Assembly (NCBI GenBank): GCA_963978545.1
Contig: OZ021725.1
Coordinates: 10,915,346-10,979,345 of the forward strand
Length of the DNA: 64,000 bases
DNA from: Linyphia triangularis
Lineage: Eukaryota; Arthropoda; Arachnida; Araneae; Linyphiidae
Direction: 5' to 3'
This document shows positions 10,451 through 20,827 of the stretch, in pieces. Numbering within the stretch: position 1 is the stretch's first letter; every line of letters starts with the position of its first letter. The position numbers and the translations under genes were made by a program. The notes under the pieces were generated by a model. It was given only the letters and a program-made list of their open reading frames with translations, did no database searches and was not told the DNA's origin.

Positions 10451-11212
10451 ACAGAGGCTATTTATAAGATTACTTCTACATTAGTGGAGGGTAAAAGTTA
10501 ACGTCAACACTACTTCAAAATTTCGCCACCAAATGATTTCTGGTACCTGTCATTTTTCTCTCTATACTGGTTATACTATAACTTTAAAATCACGCCACTG
10601 AATTTGCTATTGCGCGGATCTTTTCGAATTATTTTTTCTGCAATGTGAATTAATTATTTCTTTAACTCTATTAATTTTTTTTAGAAATAAATTTTTATAG
10701 GTGTTTCCATTTAATTTTAAAATCTATTATTAGTTCCAGTCTATCATTTTGTTTCAGAACACTATCGCCTGATAGCGCCCCTAGCAGAATTATGTCTTTA
10801 TAAAAGCTAAATTAAAAAATAAATATCAATTAAAAAATGTATAACATCAAAAAATAATTTATTTAACAATAAAAAAAAAATTCAGAAAAAAATAAATAAA
10901 ATATCCGAGCAAATGTAAATTTGATGTCTTGATTTTAAAATTATACCATAAAAGCGGTAAAGGCCAAAGCGAATAAACTGTAATAAAATATCCCATCAAT
11001 CATAAAATTACTGCTAGATTGTTATATTATATGAGTACATACTTATGATAAATATATGGTTATTACTGGGAATATCCCATGGTGGACGATTGCGATATAG
11101 TCAGTCCAGTCGATTAAACAATTGGGATGTCTTCGGAGATTTACAAGAAGCAGGAAAAGTGAAATACTTTAAGTTCATACAGTATATGTTGTTTTAATAA
11201 TTGCCCAATACT
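10451..11212. other. AT-rich non-coding DNA
   Basis: No open frame, RNA gene or repeat boundary is supported here. Confidence 0.5.
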
Positions 11213-13898
11213 CTCTACATGGTTCATACAGATTTTCAAAATAGAAAATAAGGACTTTTTAAGGACTTTCTAAGTACTTTGTTAACTTTTTAAGGACTTC
11301 AATTTTCTTTGGGATTTATACGAAGGGGTGAAATTGAATGAAAAGAAAATGTTAATGTATATTAAAATTCATGAATGAAATTTCTTTTAATTCCTAATGA
11401 TTATGATCAATCATTGTGAGAAATGGATATACTTTTACTAAATGTAGTTTAAATATTTTTGAAATGCAATGTAAATTATGCATATTTTTAATAACTTCTT
11501 GTTTCCGAGAGCACTTTTAAAGCAAATTGTAAAATTTCGTAACTGGTTTTCTACCATAATTTCTACAATATTTTATTTTCTACCACGATGAATACATTTA
11601 ATTTATTGATTTAAAAAAAAAAAATTTACAATGATGCTCAAAAGGGAACAAATTTAAACTTCTTCAGAAAACCTTTTCAAACTCGAAAGTCAAATGACAT
11701 TAAAATACTGAAATATCAATTAAAAATGCTCCAGTCCCACCTCTGTTGGAATGTGATTAAAAGAAAATTATTGAATAAAAAGAAAAACATCTACAATTTG
11801 TAAGATTTTCATCCAATATTCATTTGAAATGTGGCTACAGAATTCTAGCAACAAAATTCCCTTACATTTCACTGATTGCCAGAAAATTCAATGATGTCTA
11901 CCTGTTGACGTTATCATTAAAGAAACGATAAAGAAAATAATGGCTAATTTAAAAATATACAAATTTAATAAGTAAATGTAATTCCAAATAGTCTAAGCAT
12001 AACTGCTCCAAAATAAATTTACGCTAAAAATCAAAACAAGCATCTTTAGAGCATGAAAAAGAATGGAAATCATTAATTAAAAAATTAAAAATTCACACAT
12101 ATCACTTTCAGTTAAAACATTAATTAAAAATTCACACATCACTTTCAGTTAATTGTGTTCAATAAAATGTCCACACAAAAAATCGAGAACAGGATCTAAG
12201 CCTTTTCGTTTTTGAAAGCTTTTAGGATTGGCAAAACAGTAACACATAGCTATAAAGGGTTAATAAAAACGAAAAAATCCGATGGAATCAATTTGAAATA
12301 TTAAGGAATTTAGGGTTCTAATATATTCTGTTGACAAAAAGTGCAAGTCAAGAAGAGAAATAATCATATCTGTAAAGGATGTAGTTAGATTAAAATTAGA
12401 AGATTTTTTTTAACAAAAAGGCTACAGTCGGCCGCGCTTCTAAGTTATAAGATAACTAAAAGTCTTAACAAAAATAATACGTAAATAATTTGAGTTCTAA
12501 TATATTCTATTGACAAAAAACGCGAGGCAAGAAAAAAAATTAATCATGTCTCTAAAGGATGCAGTCAGATTGAAGTTTGAGGATTTTTTTCTAAAAATAA
12601 GGCGTTGACTTCAAGGCATCCACTTCACGTGACGCGATCCGAGATAGATGTCCGCACCCGCACGGGCAATGCGAGAAAAGAAACTCGAATATTATAAAAT
12701 TTCCCGACTTGAAGAGTAATTTTACGAAATTCCCCGACATTTCCCTGAATTCCCAGTCTGACGCCACCCTGAATTGTATAAAAATAGCAATTTATAACTG
12801 TAAAATTTAGCTAAGAATAAAGTATTTATAACCAACTCCAATGCAAAACTTTCGAAAATTTGATCAACCCCAACCGTTTAACTTTACTTTTAGGCTTAGC
12901 CATTGTTAGACAGGAGGTAGTATTTCTCCAAATTTAGCCGTGCTTTTTGCTGGCTATTAAAAGTATACCAGATTCATGATATCACAAAAAGAATATTTTG
13001 ATTAAAGAACTTGGACTATGTCTTAAAATATGTTAATTTTTATTTCCAAAATCAGATCAAATTCTGCGTAAAACTACACTTTTTTTTTCATACATACAGC
13101 TTTAAAAGTTGTGTATATATAATTTAAATCGGAAATAATCCGGGATTTTGATTGCATTCATGTAATTGTTAATTTCAAATATTAAAAGGAAGTTCAGAAA
13201 TTATTTAGCAACAGCTAAAATTACACAAATCGTTCCCCTAAATTTAGTAAGAGAGCATCGCGATTGCGCGTATCGGCGCGGAAATATATTCTTTTTAAAT
13301 GCTTAGCAAAAAAGATTTAATGGTTTATACACCTTAAAATAACTTTTAAATTACCGTGTCCAATAACTTTCTTCTCTATTTTGAGTAAGAAGGCATGGTA
13401 AAAAAAATCCAGAGAAATACACTTAATCAAGATACGTATGAAACGGGCATACGTGCTAACTAACACTTGTAATTCTTGGGACGGCCCCCAGCAATGCACT
13501 TATATATGATGCACCTGGTATCAAAAGCCATTCATCAAAAGATTTCAGCGAGTCACTGGTCTGTGCGTGGAACGTTTGAACATGAATGCGCATGCGCAAC
13601 AGGCGATTTCGGTTGGGGTGATCCGCATATTGCATTCCATTTAAAAAATGTTTTTTTTTTTAAAAATAAGTGAAAAGATGCTATTTTCAGAGAAAAACTG
13701 CTTTTTTTTTTAAATAAAAAAGGCAGGAAGGACGAAAACACTTTGGATGATCTCTGAATTTCGCCATTATTGGTTTTTAACTTGGAAAAAAATAAGGACT
13801 TTTAAGGATTTTTTAAAAAAATAAGAACTTTTAAGGGCCTTAAACTTTTTTTCGAGTTTTTAAGGACTTTTAAGGACCGTACGAACCTTGCTCTACGT
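11213..13898. mobile_element. hAT-like DNA element, degenerate, about 2.67 kb
   Basis: The left end at 11221 reads GGTTCATACAG and the right end, reverse-complemented from 13890, reads CAAGGTTCGTACGG. Both lead into AAGGACTTTTTAAGGAC-type subterminal repeats (11247-11300 and 13795-13880). The flanks CTCTACAT (11213-11220) and CTCTACGT (13891-13898) form an 8-bp duplication with one mismatch, as expected for hAT elements. No transposase frame remains. A second, unpaired hAT-like end (ACGCCACCCTG, ending ~12772) lies inside, so another element is nested or was fused here. Confidence 0.6.
12310..12600 (+). repeat. Tandem duplication, two copies about 181 bp apart
   Basis: A block starting GTTCTAATATATTCTGTTGAC at 12313 recurs at 12494. 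Similarity continues for about 100 bp through AAGGATGYAGTYAGATT and a GAAGATTTTTTT-like end. The copies are clearly diverged. Confidence 0.65.
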
Positions 13899-13929
13899 GT
13901 TACAATCTTCAAGCCCAGTACATGAAATC

Positions 13930-14135
13930 TTTTTATATTAACTTCGATTTTGTTTGTGTGTATGTGGGCAAATCTTCGGTGGCCTAATTAATCCAATTGC
14001 CGTCATCCAAACGTGCTGGAACTTGGCAAATAGATTCGAAAAGGCATTCTGTCTAATTTGAGGGGCTGTCACTAAAAGGTCGGCTTTACTGAATGCAAAT
14101 AAACCAAATTACCGTCAGCCAATCCAGCTGAAATA
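13930..14135 (+). repeat. Dispersed repeat with AGCTGAAACTTGGCA-like core, copy 1
   Basis: The segment with GATTTTGTTTGTGTGTATGTG, then GCCGTCATCCAA and a GGAACTTGGCAAATAG core, is related to copies at 43360-43450, 43780-43915 and the 3' part of 52905-53000. It has no coding potential. Function and class are unknown. Confidence 0.5.
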
Positions 14136-15390
14136 GCAATTAACCGATCAATGAAGGAACTTTTTCCTGTTGCCAAAATTGTGTGAATAAATAAGCAAGC
14201 AAGTAAATAATTAAATTGTTTTAATCAGAATAAATAAAATATGTGTTGATGTGAATGCATACATTTAGATTAATTTTTAATGAAGAAATTTTGAAAACTT
14301 GTTTACAGCATATTTTGCTGATAGAGGTATTTTTAATATTTAAAATTTGACGTCAACACCAAGCACAAGCTGACAACAGAAACGGCGCTATGTTAATAAA
14401 TGTAAAAATTAGAAATGCATATAAAGGATTTATATTAAAAACCTTATTTATATGTGATACATTATTTAGAAACTACTTTGTATAAATCTTTGAAACTTGG
14501 CGTGTCCGTGCAAAAATTATCACTTAATAAAATGACATAAATTGAGGACTAAGATTGGAAGACGACCTAAGTACCCCCCCCCCCCCCAAAAAAAAATCGA
14601 AAATCTTTTTTTTTTACGGAAAAATGTCCTAAAAACAAGGCTAAACAAAGTAGAGAACGCTCAAAGTGCGAATTCCAGTAGCAATAGTTCAAATTCAATC
14701 TGGTCCTTAATCCTATCCTCAAGTACCAGATACGTGTGTTTTTCATTTTTCGGCTCTCCTGAAACGTTTCCTCTTTTGGACTTAAGTCGTTTTCCCTTCC
14801 TAGTCCTCAGTTGTATTCATCAATTATAAATGAAAATTAAAAAAAACAAAAAAAACCTGACAACTGCAGATGGCACTACTGCAGACATTACAGAATTTCA
14901 AATACATAAAATATATTTGACACTATTTGCGTGTTTTTATTTCATGTCATTTCATTACATCGTACCTACTCACCAAATGTCAAGGTTTTTTTACAAAGTA
15001 GTTTTTTAATGAACTGCGGTAGAAGGTTGTAACACAACAAATATAGGGAGCAGTAGTATTTCCTATGAGGGCAAAGGCGCCTGTCTGGGGGGGGGGGGGT
15101 GCTACGATTTAGATACATTTTTCCACAAAGCAAGAGGGGCACGAAATCTTTTGTGGGTTTTAACTGACATATTAGGCAACTATTCCATGCTATGCCAATG
15201 GCGGTTTTTAAAAATTACTTCCAAAAAATGGTTTAAAAGTGATTTTTTTTTACATATTAAGCAACTTTTCCGCTCTATGCCAAAACCGATATCGAAAAAA
15301 AGTTTTTTCGCCCCACCCTAATACACATACATACATTTTTTCTAGCTATATGTATTAACCTTGACGTTAAATTAAATCAGCCCTATGTAA
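14136..15390. other. Non-coding DNA with C and G homopolymers
   Basis: Poly-C (14574-14587) and poly-G (~15088-15100) runs are present. The segment around 14970-15065 (ACCAAATGTCAAGG, then TAGAAGGTTGTAACA) is related to 58205-58300. No gene is supported. Confidence 0.5.
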
Positions 15391-16067
15391 TAGTTCGAGA
15401 GGCGACTTCAATTTTTGGACCCCATCGAATATCATTCAGAATTTTTTATAGAATTTGGAGAAAAGTGAGTAAATTACTAATCCACGGGTCTGCCGTGGCG
15501 AAAATGGCCGAAACTGATCAATAATCGACTTGGAATGAGTTGAACTAAAATCCGATTTGCTTTTTTTGCCGATTGCCAAATATGTCATAACTTGCCAAAA
15601 ATAGAACAAACTTATTAGTCTGGCAACCCACTGCATTTTGATTTTCAATGAGAAAGAGTGCAAACGATTTCTGATCTTTGGTTCGGAAAACTTATTTCTT
15701 TTAAAAGTAAGCCAAATTGGCGACATCAGTTACGTCATAAGTGACGTAATATTTTTTGCCAACTTGGCTCCTTTTAATAGATGCAAGTAGACCGTCGCCA
15801 GATATCTGAATCGTCTGCAAACTTCTTAATTGAAACTTAAAGAGTGAGGGTTACCATATAAAAAAAATGCTCATTATTTGGCAACTTATGGCGCATTTGG
15901 CAATTGGATTTAGTTCAACTTATTAAAAGTCGATTTTTGACCAGTTTCGTCCATTTTTGCCAAGGCAGACCAGAAAATTCGTAATCTACTCACTTTTCTC
16001 TAATTTCTATAAAAAATTCAGAATGATGTTCGATGGGGTCCAAAAATTGCCGTCGCCTCTCAGTCTA
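15391..16067. mobile_element. Long-TIR MITE, family A copy 1
   Basis: The ends are TAGTTCGAGAGGCGAC on the left and its complement CGTCGCCTCTCAGTCTA on the right. The inverted arms extend about 190 bp each, sharing CAATTTTTGGACCCCATCGA and GGAGAAAAGTGAGTA. The centre holds a near-palindrome TTACGTCATAAGTGACGTAA (15730-15749) next to AAATTGGCGACATCAG. Related copies lie at 57145-58143, 59222-59876 and, in part, 60062-60250. There is no transposase; a TA-type target is likely but not resolved. Confidence 0.85.
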
Positions 16068-16532
16068 TAAAGAAACACAAGATTTGGTGATAAATAAAAT
16101 AATTATCTTTAACATTCCCCCCCCCCCCCACCAATTAAAATTTTGAAAAGATGTGTCTAACAGCCTAAAATTATCCATCCTAAAATCGAAGGTAAATTCA
16201 GTGTTTCTGCCAAAACATTTAGTCGCGAATCCATGACTTTTCAAGACTGAATCAAATATGAACTGAATATATTTTCTGACTGAAGAAATCGCACACACAC
16301 AAAAAAAAAAAAAAAAAAAACCTTATATGAATTTTACTAACACAAATATAGTAAGTAAACTATTGTTCAATTTTCCCTTCTTTGATTTTTAAAGGGCAGC
16401 AGAGGAATACTGGTCACAGGTTTGTACTTTGTAATCACCAGATCGGTCAGTGTCTGTAAAATATAGGTCAGTCTGGTCCGGAAGTTTTTTTATGCTTTTC
16501 AATATTAGTAGTTGACTTGCTTAAAGTTTTTG

Positions 16533-16716
16533 GTTGGTTGGTTGTATTCAGATTATCTGGCGCCGTCAGCAACACGAGGGCTATAATGCGCCGAAACTTT
16601 CGTCATTAGACAAGCCAACATACATTTACAAACACCCATGCCTAACACGGGACTCGGAACCCGCAACCTCGTGGTCTAGAAGCTAGCACGCTAACCACTA
16701 TACCGTTTGGTCAGCG
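16533..16716 (-). mobile_element. tRNA-derived SINE, family 1, copy a
   Basis: On the minus strand it starts with a tRNA-like head: A-box region TAGTGGTTAGCGTGCTAGC and B-box region GGTTCCGAGTCCCG (the extra C is a mutation). The head is followed by a conserved body ending CGGCGCCAGATAATCTGAA and an AACCAACC tail. It is flanked by a 12-bp duplication TTAAAGTTTTTG (16521-16532 and 16717-16728). Confidence 0.92.
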
Positions 16717-16739
16717 TTAAAGTTTTTGTAAAAAGTCCA

Positions 16740-17178
16740 ATACTCTCGAATCGTAATCACTCCAACCAGTGCTATAACAAGTCAATTATTAAAATTATTT
16801 TATAAATAAAACTATTTAATTATTGGAATTACTATATCTAAATATTCAAATAATAAAATACAGTAATTATAAAAAAATATTTAACTATTAAAATTATTTA
16901 TTTATCAAAAATATTTTTATTAACAATAATAATTAAAATTTAACGAATGATTTTACTGAAAATTTGGTCCGGAATATTTTCTAAAATTACCGGGCTGATA
17001 TCATCTCCCAGTACGCCCCTGGATATTTCAGTGTTTGAGGAAATACTTGAAGATGGAATAAGTCAATAATAAGAAATTAAATATAAAATGTTTTGGTATC
17101 AAAAATGTAAAACCGTAACGCACCATCGAAATAGCGAACAGAGCAAAAGAAATAAAAATAAAATGTAAACATAAGCTT
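16740..17178. other. AT-rich spacer between two inverted SINEs
   Basis: No gene is seen. At ~17000-17020 the complement of CAGGGGCGTACTGGGA forms a hAT-like end whose possible partner is at 9735; the flanking 8-mers do not match. Confidence 0.4.
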
Positions 17179-17191
17179 ATCAAATCAGTTC

Positions 17192-17370
17192 GACCAAACG
17201 GTATAGTGTTTAGCGTGCTAGCTTCTAGACCGCTAGGTTGCGGGTTCGAGTCTCGTGTTATGCATGGGTATTTGTAAATGTATGTTGGCTTGTCTAATGA
17301 CGAATGTTTCGGCGCATTACAGCCCTCGTGTTGTTGACGGCGCCAGATAATCTGAAAACAACCAACCAAA
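17192..17370 (+). mobile_element. tRNA-derived SINE, family 1, copy b
   Basis: It has the same structure as copy a, in the opposite orientation: an A-box variant TAGTGTTTAGCGTGCTAGC, an intact B box GGTTCGAGTC and the AACCAACC tail. The flanking duplication ATCAAATCAGTTC (13 bp) is at 17179-17191 and 17371-17383. Confidence 0.92.
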
Positions 17371-17383
17371 ATCAAATCAGTTC

Positions 17384-18237
17384 ATTTCTTGTAATAAGAA
17401 TTTGTTTATCTACGAAAACTTACTCGTGCGATGCTATGGATTTGGAGTTCAGAAACGTTTCATTTGGCAGCGGTTTTGAACTGTGACCGTTGTTTCTGTC
17501 AAAAGGTAAACAAAGACGTAGACGAATAGCGATCAGGGCATTTATGACGTCATAGTATAGAGTTTTACTTAAAATGTTTAGAAATCCTTGAAATTTGCAC
17601 TTTTTTGCTCGAAATTTACCCAATGCCTAAATTCATGACTCTTCCTGACCTTCCATATTCGTGGAAATTCTGTAAATTAATCTGTTTTTGATATCACAAA
17701 CCACCAATCTTGATTTAGTGTACTTAGAAACTCCATCTGTCTTGTGTCAAAATCCAATCTCACGATCTTATAGTGAAGGCTTAACAGTCTTCTTTTGTAA
17801 TTAAACCAAGATGAAATAATGAAATTAAACAACTTACAGTAACAAAACTGCATTATTCCTGATTTCCGCTAGACTACCGACCACAACATAAATGGGAAAT
17901 TAAATTTTGCAGTAAATATAAAATGACATGAAAACCAATACTGCATCAAATACTACAAATTAGTACTTAGATCTCATGCCTTAACAAACAATTTGGTACT
18001 ATTACGAGTTATTAATATAGTCAATAATAAAAGTAGCAATGATTTATTTATTTAAATATGTATATATAATATTATTTCATAGGAATCTATTACATCTTAG
18101 TTTCCAAGAAATTATTTTGTAAAATAAAAATTTATTCTTTAAAAAAATAGAAAAAGTGTTTCATGTTTACATAAATTTTCTTAAAACAAATTTTTTCTTT
18201 TAAATGGCAAAAATTTCATAGAGAAAAATTTCATTCA
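17384..18237. other. Non-coding AT-rich DNA
   Basis: No supported gene, RNA or repeat is seen. Confidence 0.5.
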
Positions 18238-18650
<413 letters not shown>

Positions 18651-20638
18651 ACTGACTATAAGCTTTGAAAATAGTTGTTTTAGTAGCTCCAGAAGTTAAA
18701 AATAGTAGTCTCAGAAGTTTAAAATAGTAGTCCCTTTTTTCAAGTGGGCAATTGTCTTACTTTGAAGATTTAAGGGGTTAACGAGATCGTAATAAAACTA
18801 GTGATTAACATAAAACACGAAAACCCAGAGACACTCCCCATTATATTTATGGTCTTTCGATTCAAAATAGTGTCTTAATACCAAGTAAACACGACATCCC
18901 ATACGACAAAGTATCGTAACATTCTTAACGATACTTTATCCTGTAAAACGTTCAAAAGAATCGAATATCCAGACTCTTTTTCATGCCTTTTTTTTTATTA
19001 AAAGCAAAAAATATTAATAATAATAACTTCTTTAATCTTGTTTTTTGGCCTCAGGAGCTGACCAGTGACGACCGGAGTTGACAACAAGAGGGGTAGGGGG
19101 TCGAATAATTGTCCGAATACAGGATGTAAACGAGGCTCTAGGCAGAATAACAGCAGGTTCTTTTTAAGGGGAAAAGGAGACATCAATTAAGATAGATAAT
19201 AAAGGGACTGGAAAGTATTCATAGTTTTCTACGTTCAACGAACTATATGTCCAAAGGGTGGTATATTCTTAGAAAGATACTTTTTTTTAGCATTTATTTG
19301 ATACCAAACACAAGTATTTTAGACAAAAAAAAATTCTTGAACAATTTTTAAAATTAAAAAATTAAATTTTAAAATGTTTGTTGTTTAGGATGACCAAAGA
19401 GACATCCTAGTGAATCTAGAGAATTATTTTTTAAACCTTTGTCATAAAGAATACTAAAATCATGCATTTTTCCCATTTGGCAACAATTTATCGATGACGT
19501 CACAGTTTGGCCTTATCTTGTCAGCAATTTGGCATTATTTTACTTTTTTTTATCTGGCAACCCTGAACCTTAGGCGAAAACGACTATCACTTCAATGTAA
19601 ATATAAGCGATAGCGCCTTCCATACAAATGCAAATCTCGCAATGTGCCTATTACATCAGCGTAATACTCGTCAAAAATGGCCTTCACAATAACGTCAATC
19701 AACTGGCATATAAGCTTAAACATCGGCAATAGCGGCCATATATTGGAATAAAATCAACAATCACACACTAACATAAATATTGAAGATAGAGACAAACATT
19801 AAAGAAAGCAGCGACAAAAGTGGTCATTTTACAGGAGGTTTTGGGAATTCTAAATGCAGACAAGGATCTATGGCAATCAGACTTGTTAGCAAGCGCATGA
19901 CACACATGCATCTCCTAGAAATTTTAATGCGGATTTGCATCGATCTCAAGAAATTTTGGTCAAAACCGCTGAAATCGGCAAATCCGCAGAACTATATCAC
20001 GTGTGATTTTTAGTGTGGATTTCATTCCCTATATGTTAAGTAAAAGAAACAAAAGCTTGCTTTTCACACACAGCAAGTAACTTCCACTTTGGAGCTTTGC
20101 TTACATCATAGTGGTAAGTGAAGTGTGGATGCAAAATGTCATACAATAAGCTTCTCCTATTTTGTAATTTTCAGTACCTGGTGATTGACTTGGGAAAATA
20201 GCAAGGATTTCTTATACATTATTACAACTACATTGGCAAAGTTAGGTGACTTTTTTTAACAAGAGAAGAAATGATTTATGATGACATTATCAGGCCATTT
20301 AAACTGTGCAAAAGTAGATGCCCCACTGGCTAAGTGGCAATCCTTAATCGTTAAATGTATAATTTAAAAGGTATTTTTACGCAAATATAAATTTTCAATT
20401 GAAAGAGAACAGGTTAAGAAAACTGTCTCTACTTATGGCATTTTCTTTCGGCGTTCACAGCAAATTCTAAAAATTAATTTTTGCTAAGTAAAGTAAATAA
20501 ATGTAAAACAATTTGATATTTGAGAATATATAGTGTATGTTGTTGCGTCTTGCATGACGAAAGATAAAACATAAGAACCAAACAGGTAGGCGAAAACAAC
20601 CGCGTTTGACGTCAAAAATAACAATCGCCTGTGCACGG
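18651..20638. other. Non-coding DNA separating two zinc-finger blocks
   Basis: Near 18705-18740 a short motif (ATAGTAGTC...AGAAGTT) is repeated. Around 19490 there is a TGACGTCA site flanked by TTTGGCAAC/CAATTTGGC motifs. No gene is recognised. Confidence 0.4.
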
Positions 20639-20827
20639 CTACCAGGAAGGCGGCTTTTCTCCAATGTGAGTTAGGATATGCTTTCTGATGGCACACTTTA
20701 GCGAAAATGATTTGGCACACATCTCACAAGAATGTGGCTTTTCTTCAGTGTGAGTAGGAAGATGCCTTTTGAGGTATCTCTTATGAGAAAATGATTTGGT
20801 GCACATGTCACAAGAATGTGGCTTTTC
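20639..20827 (-). pseudogene. Two further zinc fingers beyond the stop of the main array
   Basis: In the same frame as the main array and directly after its TAA are two more fingers, SCDMC...HKRYLKRHLPTHT and SCEMC...LKCAIRKHILTH. The finger sequence then breaks at a TAG (20639-20641). The TAA replaces the linker codon that is usually K or G before EKP, so it looks like a nonsense mutation in a once longer protein. Confidence 0.8.

Noticed and set aside
16533..16716. tRNA genes suggested by A/B-box matches at the SINE copies
   Set aside because: The tRNA-like heads lack a complete cloverleaf and sit inside elements with tails and target duplications, so they are SINEs, not tRNA genes.
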